Numbered from the stretch's first letter, positions 18,556 through 27,374 are shown. The stretch is 64,000 nt of DNA from Holdemanella sp. MSK.7.32 (GCF_024460475.1 NZ_JANFYN010000003.1:1-64000), one strand, 5' to 3'. Translations and numbers: made by a program. The notes: a model not told the origin generated them from the letters alone.

Positions 18556-18567
18556 TAACATATGTTA
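18556..18567. promoter_or_regulatory. PrfA-box-like palindrome upstream of the Crp/Fnr gene
   Basis: TAACATATGTTA, a perfect 12-bp inverted repeat, matches the core of the Listeria PrfA box (TTAACANNTGTTAA). PrfA belongs to the same protein family as the adjacent gene. Candidate operator. Confidence 0.45.
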
Positions 18568-18689
18568 TGAGAGAATATAACATTTAAACCTTACACACTT
18601 AATATATCATACTTTTATAAACAACACACAACATCAACTAATTTCTGCAAATAATTGTTAAAAAATATAAGCGATGTAAAGCAATACCA

Positions 18690-20030
18690 TTATAAAATAT
18701 CGATATTCTCCCCAGATAGAGCTTTATTCATACTTCTTACAGCACAAAATTTACCACACATACTACAAGTATCACTATGATCATCTTCTGGCATACGAGA
18801 TTGACGAATTGCTTTTGCGGTTTCTGGATCTAGCGCACACTCAAATTGTGCATCCCAATCTAGATTCTTTCTTGCGTCGGCCATCTTATCATCGATATCT
18901 CGTGCTCCTTTAACACCTTTGGCAATATCAGCCGCATGTGCTGCAATCTTAGAAGCAATGATTCCTTGTTTTGTATCTTCGACATTTGGTAAAGCCAAGT
19001 GTTCTGCCGGTGTTACATAACATAGGAAAGCTGCTCCTGACATAGCTGCAACCGCACCACCAATAGCCGCTGTAATATGATCATAGCCTGGCGCAATATC
19101 TGTAACTAATGGGCCTAACACATAGAATGGAGCGCCCATACAGATTTGTTGCTGAACCTGCATATTGGCCGCAACCTGATCTAATGGAACATGTCCAGGT
19201 CCTTCCACAATAACTTGTACGTTATGTTCCCAAGCACGTTTTGTAAGTTCTCCTAAACGAACCAATTCTTCGATTTGACATACATCTGTGGCATCTGCTA
19301 AACATCCAGGACGACAAGCATCTCCTAAAGAAATCGTCACATCATATTTTTCACAGATATCCAAGATTTCATCATAGTATTCATAGAATGGGTTTTCTTC
19401 ACCTGTCATTGACATCCACGCAAAGACTAAACTTCCTCCACGAGAAACAATATTCATTTTACGTTTGTGTTTTTTGATTTGATCAATCGTCTTTCTTGTG
19501 ATTCCACAATGCAAAGTCACAAAGTCCACACCATCTTTGGCATGTAACTCGACTACATCTAAGAAATCCTTTGCGGTTAATGTATTTAAATCTCTTTGGT
19601 AGTGAATCACACTATCATATACAGGTACAGTACCAATCATAGCTGGACATTCAGCTGTCAACTTTTGACGGAATGGTTGTGTATTTCCATGACTCGATAA
19701 ATCCATAATTGATTCTGCGCCAAGATTTACGGCTGCCATAACTTTTTCCATTTCGACATCATAATCTTTACAATCTCTAGAAACCCCTAAGTTTACATTA
19801 ATCTTTGTGCGTAACATACTTCCCACACCTTCAGGATTTAAAGATTTATGGTTTTTATTGGCCGGAATTACAACCTTACCACATGCGACTAACTCTCTTA
19901 GTTCTTCTTCTGTCATTTTTTCTTTTTGGGCTACAATCTTCATTTCTGGCGTAATAATCCCCTTACGCGCAGCATCCATCTGAGTGGTATATGTAGCGCC
20001 TGTACTTACTGTACTTTCATTTGTGTTCAT
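18690..20030 (-). CDS. thiC: Phosphomethylpyrimidine synthase ThiC
   Basis: 446 residues, near the usual length for short bacterial ThiC. It converts aminoimidazole ribotide to hydroxymethylpyrimidine phosphate in thiamine synthesis, as a radical-SAM enzyme with a [4Fe-4S] cluster. The sequence shows NLGVSRDCKDYDVEMEK, DLSSHGNTQPFR, VEGPGHVPLDQ, APFYVLGPLVTDIAPGYDHI and the C-terminal cluster motif CSMCGKFCAVR. A TPP riboswitch with its own terminator precedes it. No other thi gene is in the window. Confidence 0.98.
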   Translation of the reverse strand: MNTNESTVSTGATYTTQMDAARKGIITPEMKIVAQKEKMTEEELRELVACGKVVIPANKNHKSLNPEGVGSMLRTKINVNLGVSRDCKDYDVEMEKVMAAVNLGAESIMDLSSHGNTQPFRQKLTAECPAMIGTVPVYDSVIHYQRDLNTLTAKDFLDVVELHAKDGVDFVTLHCGITRKTIDQIKKHKRKMNIVSRGGSLVFAWMSMTGEENPFYEYYDEILDICEKYDVTISLGDACRPGCLADATDVCQIEELVRLGELTKRAWEHNVQVIVEGPGHVPLDQVAANMQVQQQICMGAPFYVLGPLVTDIAPGYDHITAAIGGAVAAMSGAAFLCYVTPAEHLALPNVEDTKQGIIASKIAAHAADIAKGVKGARDIDDKMADARKNLDWDAQFECALDPETAKAIRQSRMPEDDHSDTCSMCGKFCAVRSMNKALSGENIDIL

Positions 20031-20068
20031 TTTAAAATCTCCTTTTCCAAATGATTATTTAACGTGAC

Positions 20069-20096
20069 AAAAAGTGGTGCTCCCATTTTGCCACCA
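20069..20096 (-). terminator. Second hairpin after the TPP riboswitch
   Basis: Minus-strand TGGTG...CACCA stem with a 12-base loop followed by CTTTTTG, between the riboswitch terminator and thiC. It may be a back-up terminator or part of the switching structure. Confidence 0.35.
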
Positions 20097-20130
20097 AAAA
20101 AAAGTGAGCAACCAATATAGGTATACTCAC
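20096..20130 (-). terminator. Riboswitch-controlled terminator
   Basis: Minus-strand GTGAG...CTCAC hairpin (inner ACC/GGT pairing) followed directly by eight T. It sits 3' of the TPP aptamer and is expected to form when TPP is bound. Confidence 0.75.
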
Positions 20131-20236
20131 ACTAAAAAGACAAAGTATTTCCCTACGTTGGCATTATCCAAATCAGGTTATAGGTCGAAAGTCACACTTT
20201 CCTCTCAGCCTGTACTACAAGCTCCCTTTTTTTATT
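20131..20236 (-). ncRNA. TPP riboswitch aptamer (THI element)
   Basis: On the minus strand the conserved core is present in order: GGGAGC, ACAGGCTGAGAGG, then ACCTATAACCTGATTTGGATA, ATGCCAACGTAGGGAA. This is a textbook THI box. It controls thiC, which starts about 100 bases downstream. Confidence 0.97.
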
Positions 20237-20245
20237 TACATCTAA

Positions 20246-20274
20246 GTTATACACTAATTCTAAAAGATAGTAAA
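20246..20274 (-). promoter_or_regulatory. Putative thiC promoter
   Basis: Minus-strand TTTACT, 17-base spacer, TATAAC, placed just before the TPP aptamer. Confidence 0.55.
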
Positions 20275-20286
20275 GGAGTATAACAT

Positions 20287-21684
20287 TTATTTTCGAACTG
20301 GCTTTTCTTCTTTATCCCAAATTCCAACCCCAGTAATGGCACAAATCATTGAGAAAATAGGAACAATAAAGATAAACCATGCGTATGGAATATAAGCTGT
20401 TGAGCATCCAAGTACGCCCATGACATAAATTGTCGCAACACCCCAAGGAACGATGGGTGCAGACAATGTACCAGAATCTTCGAGTGTTCTAGATAATACT
20501 TTACGAGAAATATTCATATCTTCATAAGTCGATTCAAACGTTTGTTCAGTTACGATGATAGATACTGTTTGTCCGCCAGCTGTTAAGAAGTTCACGACAT
20601 AACAATATACTAAAGTGACAAATACGAGTACTGTACGATTCTTGATAAATTTTAAAAGAACATTTTTTGCCAAAACATCCAAAATACCAGTAGACGTAAT
20701 GACAGCGCCCATTACACTGGCAACCATAAATGTCACTAATAATTCAGACATAGAAAGCACACCACCACGATTCAACATAGGATCAACAATGGATACACCT
20801 GTTTCAATGCTGAAACCATTAAAGGCATAGTTCATTAAATCAACAAAGTTAACGCCTTGAAATACCATCGCAAAAGCAGCAGATACAACTACGGCTAAGC
20901 CCATTCCTAATAAGGAAGGTAATTTAAATACAGAAATCAAAATAACTAGAATGGCAGGTAAAATCAATAGAATATTGATATTGAAATGTTTAGATAATGT
21001 GTCTAAAATCAATTTTTGTTGGGCAAGATCCATACTTCCACCACTATAATACAAGCCGGCAATTGTAAATAAAATCAAAGCGACTACAGCTGCAGGAAGT
21101 GTTGTATACTGCATAGAATGAATGTGATCATATAAAGGTACTTTACTTACACCACTCGCTAAATTGGTTGTATCTGATAAGGGCGACATCTTATCTCCTA
21201 GCCATGCTCCAGAAACAACTGCACCCACAACTAATGGTACGGGAATACTTGTTGTTGCGGCAATTCCCACCATCGCAAGACCCATAGTTGCCACAGAACC
21301 AAAGGATGTTCCTGTAAATTCACTCGTTAGGGCACAAAGGACAAAGGCTAGAGGCACTAAGATCTTCGGTGAAATCACTTGCATACCATAATACATCAAT
21401 GATGGAACGGTTCCACCGGCCATCCAGATTCCCACAAGCATACCGACCATAATGACAATCAAGAATGTCGGCATACATTCAGCCGCTGTTTTAATAATAT
21501 TCTGTTCCACTTCACTCCATGGAATATTTAAAAGTTTTGTGGTAATAACCGCAACGATCACACCCGCAAATACAGATAGTGTTGTATTGCATCCTAAGTT
21601 GATCATAATGATCAATACGGCAATAATAGCCAAAAATGAAACCACCGCAAATAGGGTTGTTGGCTGTTTTCTTTCTTTATTCAT
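20287..21684 (-). CDS. nhaC: NhaC-family Na+/H+ antiporter
   Basis: 465 residues, about 12 membrane helices. NhaC hallmarks are visible: GAVVSGAWLGDKMSPLSDTTNLAS, CALTSEFTGTSFGSVATMG and LEDSGTLSAPIVPWGVATIYV. It exchanges sodium for protons across the cytoplasmic membrane; some relatives use organic acid pairs, so the substrate is not certain. ATG 21684 has AAGGA upstream. It starts 22 bases after an alpha/beta hydrolase gene and is probably co-transcribed with it. Confidence 0.93.
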   Translation of the reverse strand: MNKERKQPTTLFAVVSFLAIIAVLIIMINLGCNTTLSVFAGVIVAVITTKLLNIPWSEVEQNIIKTAAECMPTFLIVIMVGMLVGIWMAGGTVPSLMYYGMQVISPKILVPLAFVLCALTSEFTGTSFGSVATMGLAMVGIAATTSIPVPLVVGAVVSGAWLGDKMSPLSDTTNLASGVSKVPLYDHIHSMQYTTLPAAVVALILFTIAGLYYSGGSMDLAQQKLILDTLSKHFNINILLILPAILVILISVFKLPSLLGMGLAVVVSAAFAMVFQGVNFVDLMNYAFNGFSIETGVSIVDPMLNRGGVLSMSELLVTFMVASVMGAVITSTGILDVLAKNVLLKFIKNRTVLVFVTLVYCYVVNFLTAGGQTVSIIVTEQTFESTYEDMNISRKVLSRTLEDSGTLSAPIVPWGVATIYVMGVLGCSTAYIPYAWFIFIVPIFSMICAITGVGIWDKEEKPVRK

Positions 21685-21706
21685 ATCAAATTTCCTTCTC
21701 TTTCAT

Positions 21707-22483
21707 CTATAACAATTCGTCCTTCAAAAAGTCTAGAGTCCCTTTCATTCTTGCTTCTCTAAACGCAAATGATTTAAAGCGATGCTCTGCTCCTTTGACA
21801 ATAATACATTTTGCTCTTTCCTTAAAAATTTCTTTATACTTGTAACTACACTCACACGAAGCTGTAATGTCTTGATCTCCATGAATAGTACAAACATTTT
21901 TATCAAACAATGAAGCCTCTTTATAAGGATCGAGTGTACAGGCATCTTGGTAAAATTTAAGGCTCAACTTCAATCCTTCCACATCCGCACATCCATCTTT
22001 TTCAATGTTTGAAACATCCTGACCACACAAAGTCAAATGTTTTTTCAAGTTATAAACTAGATCTGGTGCAGGACACCATAACGACAACGCTTGAATTCTT
22101 TCTTTACATTGTCCTGCCACCATACTCGCTACGCATCCTCCTAGACTACATCCGTGAAGCGCAATTTTTTTAGAATCGACAAAATCTAACGATTCCACAT
22201 AATTCAACATGGCTTTCGCATCCAAAATCTCACTTGAAATAGTCATATCTTCAAAGCGTCCATCGCTTTCGCCGCTGCCATTCATGTCAAAGCGAACACT
22301 CGCAATACCAGCATCACACAATCTTTGAGATAACTCATTATGCACAAAATTTATTTCATTGCGATCATCGCAAAATCCATGAAGTAGAATGACCATAGGC
22401 ACTTTAGAACTTACATTGTCTGGCACATGAAGCATACCTCGCAGTGTCAGTCCATCCCGCTTAATTTCTACATACTTCTGCAT
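21707..22483 (-). CDS. Alpha/beta hydrolase (feruloyl-esterase-like)
   Basis: Start ATG 22483, with GGAGGG upstream; an earlier ATG at 22516 has no support. 258 residues. The fold is marked by HGF (oxyanion region, VILLHGFCDDRN), the nucleophile elbow GCSLGG, an acidic residue in HGDQDITA and the catalytic His in GAEHRF. Layout and the GxSxG sequence resemble Est1E/cinnamoyl esterases that act on plant phenolic esters or small acyl esters. It is cytoplasmic, with no signal peptide. Substrate unknown. Confidence 0.85.
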   Translation of the reverse strand: MQKYVEIKRDGLTLRGMLHVPDNVSSKVPMVILLHGFCDDRNEINFVHNELSQRLCDAGIASVRFDMNGSGESDGRFEDMTISSEILDAKAMLNYVESLDFVDSKKIALHGCSLGGCVASMVAGQCKERIQALSLWCPAPDLVYNLKKHLTLCGQDVSNIEKDGCADVEGLKLSLKFYQDACTLDPYKEASLFDKNVCTIHGDQDITASCECSYKYKEIFKERAKCIIVKGAEHRFKSFAFREARMKGTLDFLKDELL

Positions 22484-22594
22484 ATATTTCCCTCCGTTTT
22501 GGGTATAATACCACAAAAAATATAATTTGTTTATACTTTTTTAACACATGTATACATTTTGAATACAGCAACAGCCTCTTTGTTCATCAAGAGG

Positions 22595-24034
22595 CTATTT
22601 TTTTTTATATATTGTTGCGCTGTATCCTTCCACTTTTTTACTTTGATACATTGCCATATCGGCTCTGCAGTATAATTCATCAAATGTCAATTCTTCTTTT
22701 CCATCATAAATGCAAGCGCCTAAACTCATTATAATCGGATGATCTTTTATAGATTCAATTTGGATTTGTTTCAAATTCTCAAACAAACGTTTAAAGAAAG
22801 CATTAGCACACTTACGATCCGTAACACCTGGAATAAATAACGCAAACTCATCTCCACCAAGACGCATGACTACATCTTTATCACGACATGATTTTTGTAG
22901 CGTATGCGCAATCGCAACAATGACCTCATCCCCGGCCATGTGTCCATACGTATCATTAATGGATTTAAATTTGTCACAATCCACTAAACACATCATGCCA
23001 CTGACTTTGTTGTTTAAAACACGCTCAATCATCTTCTCTCCACTACGACGATTTGAAATTCCCGTCATTGTATCTGTTTGAGCTAAATATAATAATTTGT
23101 CTTCTCGCTTCTTTTGATCATCAATACATTCCACACAATATAGAACATGGAGTAAACTTCCATCCTCATCATAATCAACCGGAATAAAACGAGCTCGGCA
23201 CCAGCCAGAAAGCTTACCATAGAAAACACTATCTATGGATTTTTTGTCTTGAAGTCTTTCTTCTAATGTCTCAAGATCCATAAATTCAACTTCTCGATCT
23301 ACATAATCAGCTTGACAGAATTTTCGATGAATCTTACAAATATGATCCGTAAAATTATCTTCTATATCATAAATTTCATGTTTTCCTAAATACGTTAGAA
23401 TTTGCGGCTCCATTTTCACAATATGAAAGCGATTGGTTTTCACATTGATATAATGCATAGAAGTATAGATTTGTCCCAAGGCTGAATAGCCACTTAATTT
23501 TGCCTCACGCTTGGACTTATTTTGTGAATTCCGAATCTTTAAAAAAGAGATGACTAACGTTGCGATCATATCTAAGAATGTAGTTAAACCCAAATGATCA
23601 TAAATCGGTGGATTGTCCACGCCAAAGAAACCACTGATTTCATTTTTATAGCGAATTGGACATACCACAAGACGCTTTACATTTTGAATCTTTAACGTAT
23701 TATATGTATACACATGCTCATTTTTTATTGTTTCAACATCACGAATGATCACATTTTCTTTCTGATCAAAAGCTTTGTACCACCAATCGATGATATCCAT
23801 ATCAACGCCTTGTAGATAATCCATTTCACTTTCAATGCCTTGACGGCACCATTCATATGTATTATCGGTCACATGTTCTTTTTTATTATCTTCAAAAATA
23901 TAAATTCGATCACATCCAATATGTTTTCCAAAAAAACGAATAAACTCATTGATCTGTTCATCCGGTGTATCCAACATAAGCGCGGAACGCAACGCTTCAT
24001 TGATGACCAATTCATATCGTATGATTGCCTGCAT
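22595..24034 (-). CDS. GAF-GGDEF diguanylate cyclase
   Basis: ATG 24034 is preferred because AAAGGTAGG lies just upstream; an ATG 18 bases earlier has none. N-terminal GAF domain (about 15-160; CDRIYIFEDN, NTYEWC, VCPIRYKNEISGFFGVDN), a middle PAS-like segment (about 185-300), then a complete GGDEF domain with LTDTMTGISNRR-like entry, active site GGDEF (near 395) and an RDKD inhibitory site five residues before it. It is therefore predicted to make cyclic-di-GMP with product inhibition. It is soluble. A fragment of a related GAF gene lies immediately upstream. Confidence 0.92.
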   Translation of the reverse strand: MQAIIRYELVINEALRSALMLDTPDEQINEFIRFFGKHIGCDRIYIFEDNKKEHVTDNTYEWCRQGIESEMDYLQGVDMDIIDWWYKAFDQKENVIIRDVETIKNEHVYTYNTLKIQNVKRLVVCPIRYKNEISGFFGVDNPPIYDHLGLTTFLDMIATLVISFLKIRNSQNKSKREAKLSGYSALGQIYTSMHYINVKTNRFHIVKMEPQILTYLGKHEIYDIEDNFTDHICKIHRKFCQADYVDREVEFMDLETLEERLQDKKSIDSVFYGKLSGWCRARFIPVDYDEDGSLLHVLYCVECIDDQKKREDKLLYLAQTDTMTGISNRRSGEKMIERVLNNKVSGMMCLVDCDKFKSINDTYGHMAGDEVIVAIAHTLQKSCRDKDVVMRLGGDEFALFIPGVTDRKCANAFFKRLFENLKQIQIESIKDHPIIMSLGACIYDGKEELTFDELYCRADMAMYQSKKVEGYSATIYKKK

Positions 24035-24077
24035 ATAGGACCTACCTTTCATTTATTCAATTATATCTTTAACTTGG

Positions 24078-24439
24078 TTATATTTTAGTTATTTTTTTCG
24101 AATAATTACCAATCGCTTCAATTACTTTTTCCATCGCCAAAGGCTTAGAAAAATGCTCATTCATCCCCACCTTTTTGTACGTTCAATATCATCCCCAAAT
24201 GCATTGGCTGTCATCGCAAATATAGGTACAGAATCGGCATCTTCCTGACTCCATTCATATGTCTTTGTAAAGCCATTCGACAACTCAAACAGGCAGACAT
24301 GACTTGCCAAAGAACACATGCCTAGATATTCTAATAAATCAGGAATACATTTGCGTATTTTTTCTTCACTCGTTGCCTGATTGATGATTGCGATCACATC
24401 TAAAATATGATTGATATCTGCTACTATATTATTTGTCAT
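24078..24439 (-). pseudogene. Remnant: GAF N-terminus fused to a receiver-domain C-terminus, frameshifted
   Basis: From ATG 24439 the frame encodes a GAF start (IPDLLEYLGMCSLASHVCLFEL, NGFTKTYEWSQEDADS). It then jumps directly to the end of a receiver domain (VPIFAMTANAFGDDIERTK). That frame stops at 24148. One extra base in the A-run at about 24175-24179 restores KVGMNEHFSKPLAMEKVIEA to a stop at 24078-24080. The best explanation is a hybrid sensor kinase (GAF, kinase, receiver) that lost its middle by deletion and then took a frameshift. Confidence 0.8.
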
Positions 24440-24488
24440 AATTCTAGCCTTTTTCTCACTTATTATAATTGTAACAAATCTAACCCAT

Positions 24489-24517
24489 AAAGAAAAGAAC
24501 CACACATAATGGTTCTT
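24489..24517 (-). terminator. Terminator after the decayed VWA gene
   Basis: Minus-strand AAGAACCA / TGGTTCTT stem with a 7-base loop, followed by TTCTTT. It lies just 3' of the VWA remnant, as expected for a once-functional gene. Confidence 0.65.
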
Positions 24518-24529
24518 ACTTACGCTTTT

Positions 24530-24688
24530 CTATTTTAATTTCCATAACTGATCAACAACACCACAAGTTCGAACACTTTTAATGGCAGCATCGATTACAT
24601 CCATATTTGTGCCAAGAAATAAGAATTGCCACCCATGCATCGATCCACTTCAATCGATAATAAAAACAATTTCTGCACAATTTTTTTA
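24530..24688 (-). pseudogene. Decayed von Willebrand factor A domain gene
   Basis: The minus strand reads EIVFIID, stop, SGSMHG, the metal-binding DxSGSM motif of VWA domains with a TGA (24650-24652) in place of one residue. It continues in frame with WQFLFLGTNMDVIDAAIKSV to a stop at 24530. GWQFLFLGxNMD belongs near the C-terminal end of VWA domains, so over 100 residues between the two motifs have been deleted. A macro-domain remnant lies upstream on the same strand. Confidence 0.7.
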
Positions 24689-24872
24689 TCACTTGGTTAC
24701 AGTATAGTTTTTATCACAACCAAAATGATCGCCAAGAAAGCGACATTTATAAAGCAATCTAAGAACACTCGTGACTTTAGTTATAAGATGAATTAGATTG
24801 GTAGATGTTAGATAAATAATTAAAAAATAAATATAGTACTTTAATTATATACATATGTTATACCATGAATCC
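24689..24872 (-). other. Unassigned AT-rich spacer between two remnants
   Basis: A minus-strand open stretch (about 24,694-24,830, containing LLYKCRFLGDHFGCDKNYT) has no start and no match I recognise. It may be more of the decayed genes. At 24850-24861, TAACATATGTAT resembles the palindrome found upstream of the Crp gene. Confidence 0.3.
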
Positions 24873-24950
24873 AAAACATTGGTTTGTGGTATTCGCAATC
24901 GCATCTACTTTTAATTTTGTGATATCTTAACGTATGATTTTAAATGGCAT
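24858..24950 (-). pseudogene. Remnant of a macro-domain (ADP-ribose-binding) gene
   Basis: From ATG 24950 the minus strand reads MPFKIIR, stop (24927-24929), DITKLKVDAIANTTN. The pattern IIRxDITKxxxDAIVNxxN is the N-terminal signature of macro-domain proteins. The glycine loop that should follow is gone and the frame stops again at 24858. Only about 30 residues of the original gene are left. Confidence 0.7.
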
Positions 24951-24956
24951 AATCTC

Positions 24957-27053
24957 TTAAACAAGAAAAGAGCTTGATAAAGCTCTTAGTTTCTCAATAA
25001 AATCTTCTTGTTTTAAAGGCTTTGAATAATAGAAGCCTTGAATCATATCACAATGCATTTCTTTTAAACAATCCTTTTGTTCTTTGCTTTCAACACCTTC
25101 GGCAACAACCTTCATATCCAGTCCATGACCTAAATCAATGGCTTGTTGCACTATTTTCTTTCCACGCATTTGATCTATATAATCAATCAAGCTCTTGTCT
25201 AATTTTACAGTGCTAAAGTTCAATTCATTTAAAGATGTCAGTGAAGAATAGCCTGAACCAAAATCATCCATGTGAAGTGTAAATCCTGCATTCACTAATT
25301 GATCTGTAATTTCAAGAATCTTCTCTGAATACAATGTCGCAGATTCCGTTAATTCAATTGGAACACATTCAAATGGAATTTGTTTCTGATTCACAATATC
25401 CACATAGCGATCCACAACATCGCTAAAATGAATACTGGCACGAGAAAGGTTAACCGAAATAGGAACCATAGGAAGTTTGTTTTCCATTCTTTCCTTTTGG
25501 AACTGACAAACGCTCTCAAATACATATTCATCCAAATGAACAACTAATCCATCACTTTCAAACAATGGAATAAAGGCTCCTGGTGAAATCAATGTACCAT
25601 CTAATTTCTGCCAACGAACCAAAGCTTCTGCACCCACAATATTTTCTGTATTCACATCATACTTTGGCTGATAATATACCTTGAATTCTCTATTCGAAAT
25701 CGCAGATTTAAAATCATTTTCCATCTGTCTTTGCGCTAATTGTTTTTGATTCAACTCATCTGTATAAAAGGCCACATTGGTCTTAAAATCTTTGGAGATA
25801 CTCTTTTCTGCCATCAATGCACGGTCACAAATAATAGGGATAGAAAGATTTGTATCTACATCTTCATAAATACCCACTTTGATACGAATATTTGGTATGG
25901 GTGCTTCTTCGGCAATTTTATTTATGTTCCTGTTGATTCTTTCAACATCCATCTTAACTTTACTATGGAACAATCCTAACAACTGATCTCCTTCATAACG
26001 CGTCAACAAGCCATTCTTCACATAATATCTAAAGGCATTTGAAAGATAAACCAATACTTCATTTCCTTTCTTTGTGCCATATGTACCATTGATCAATTTA
26101 AAATCCGCAACATCTAGGATAACCACATTAAACTTTTCTTCCGTCATAAAATGTGTAAATGTTCTTGCGTGATGATAAAAGGCTTGTCTTGTATATAGAC
26201 CTGTCAATTCATCTTTTTCAATAGCGGCCAAAGTCATGCTTGATTCTCTAAGCTTGATTACACTATCGATTCGACTCTTCACAATTCGCGCATTATAGGG
26301 CTTCGTGATAAAATCCACAGCACCTAGACCTAAACACTTTAATTCATCTTCTTGCGAGTTATTTCCAGTTGTCACAATAACGGGAACACTTGCCAACAAG
26401 GAATCAGATTTTTGGCGTGATAAGAATTCAAAGCCATCACAAACAGGCATCACCACATCCAATAAGATAAGTGATATATCTTTATAGTATTGAGATAAGA
26501 TATTTAATCCTTCTTCTCCATTTACAGCTTCAAGTACATCATAATCATCTTCTAAAGTTACCCTTAAAATTTCCCGGTTGATTTCATTATCTTCGACAAT
26601 CAATACTTTTCTTTTAAACCCATTACTAGGCAATGCATTATTAAACATATCAATATTGTTTCTACGAATATCCAAATCTTCATTCGCAAAACCAATAATG
26701 ATTTGACTTAATCGACCATCTTCCATTACACGCCCAAAGTGTGAGTACATAAAATGAACTTCCGAATCATTTTTAGATTGGTAATGAATATTAAAATGTT
26801 CCGTTTTTTCTAACCTAGAAAATAAAGAGTTAAATGAAAGAGCCATTCGTAACATGTCACGATTCTTTTCGTAAACACGATCATCAATATATTGATTCAT
26901 CGCATCGTTATAACTCGTATATGACGAAAAACCAGGCAACTTCAATGTTTCCTTAAAAGTATGAATTTGTTGATCTTCACAATCCACAATATAGATGTTT
27001 TTAAATTCATCGCCTAGTGTTTGGTAGATGCGATTGGAATCAAAATCTTTCAT
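24957..27053 (-). CDS. PAS-REC-GGDEF-EAL protein, predicted cyclic-di-GMP phosphodiesterase
   Basis: 698 residues, GAGGT before ATG. PAS-like N-terminus (about 1-135), receiver domain (about 148-265; KVLIVEDNEINRE, phospho-acceptor in LILLDVVMP, Lys in FITKPYN), GGDEF domain in which the active site reads YEGDQ and is therefore probably inactive as a cyclase (270-430), and an EAL domain (440-690) with EALVRW, PISVNLSR, MDDFGSGYSSL, KLDKSLI and VVAEGVES all present. It is expected to degrade cyclic-di-GMP, with the GGDEF-like part regulatory. No partner histidine kinase is adjacent. Confidence 0.92.
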   Translation of the reverse strand: MKDFDSNRIYQTLGDEFKNIYIVDCEDQQIHTFKETLKLPGFSSYTSYNDAMNQYIDDRVYEKNRDMLRMALSFNSLFSRLEKTEHFNIHYQSKNDSEVHFMYSHFGRVMEDGRLSQIIIGFANEDLDIRRNNIDMFNNALPSNGFKRKVLIVEDNEINREILRVTLEDDYDVLEAVNGEEGLNILSQYYKDISLILLDVVMPVCDGFEFLSRQKSDSLLASVPVIVTTGNNSQEDELKCLGLGAVDFITKPYNARIVKSRIDSVIKLRESSMTLAAIEKDELTGLYTRQAFYHHARTFTHFMTEEKFNVVILDVADFKLINGTYGTKKGNEVLVYLSNAFRYYVKNGLLTRYEGDQLLGLFHSKVKMDVERINRNINKIAEEAPIPNIRIKVGIYEDVDTNLSIPIICDRALMAEKSISKDFKTNVAFYTDELNQKQLAQRQMENDFKSAISNREFKVYYQPKYDVNTENIVGAEALVRWQKLDGTLISPGAFIPLFESDGLVVHLDEYVFESVCQFQKERMENKLPMVPISVNLSRASIHFSDVVDRYVDIVNQKQIPFECVPIELTESATLYSEKILEITDQLVNAGFTLHMDDFGSGYSSLTSLNELNFSTVKLDKSLIDYIDQMRGKKIVQQAIDLGHGLDMKVVAEGVESKEQKDCLKEMHCDMIQGFYYSKPLKQEDFIEKLRALSSSFLV

Positions 27054-27135
27054 AAAAACCTCTTCTAAAACAATAACTTATTTATTACTATTATATAACC
27101 AAAACTTTCATTACGCAAACAACCTAGGAAAAGAA

Positions 27136-27157
27136 AAAAAGTGTCATAAGACACTTT
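27136..27157 (-). terminator. Terminator of the parE-parC-eamA-yneF operon
   Basis: Minus-strand AAAGTGTC / GACACTTT stem, ATAA-type loop, followed by a T-run. Confidence 0.85.
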
Positions 27158-27161
27158 ATCA

Positions 27162-27374
27162 TTATTTACGGTTTGCGTTTACCGATTTCATGATTTGACG
27201 AATCTGTGCTTCACTAGGTTTACGTCCCATTTGTAAGAACATTGCACGAATCATCTTTTCATTAATTGGTGGATTTTCTTTAATTTCTTTTTCAAACTTC
27301 TTACGAGTGAAGTAGAAAGTAACCAAGCCACCAATGATGGCTCCCACTATCGTATATAAAATTGATGCAACCAT
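27162..27374 (-). CDS. yneF: YneF family small membrane protein (UPF0154)
   Basis: 70 residues. An N-terminal membrane helix (ILYTIVGAIIGGLVTFYFTRKKFE) is followed by the conserved cytoplasmic tail NPPINEKMIRAMFLQMGRKPSEAQIRQIM, which identifies the family. Its function is not known. It is last in an operon behind the DMT transporter and topoisomerase IV genes, then a terminator. Confidence 0.93.
   Translation of the reverse strand: MVASILYTIVGAIIGGLVTFYFTRKKFEKEIKENPPINEKMIRAMFLQMGRKPSEAQIRQIMKSVNANRK

Noticed and set aside
22573..22606. Hairpin AGCCTCTT/AAGAGGCT followed by nine T as a plus-strand terminator
   Set aside because: No plus-strand gene reads into it, and the T-run is the complement of Lys codons at the end of the GGDEF gene. 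On the minus strand it lacks a T-run.
24865..24930. Plus-strand 21-codon hydrophobic peptide (MNPKHWFVVFAIASTF...)
   Set aside because: It is the antisense of the macro-domain remnant, has no ribosome site, and is too short to support.
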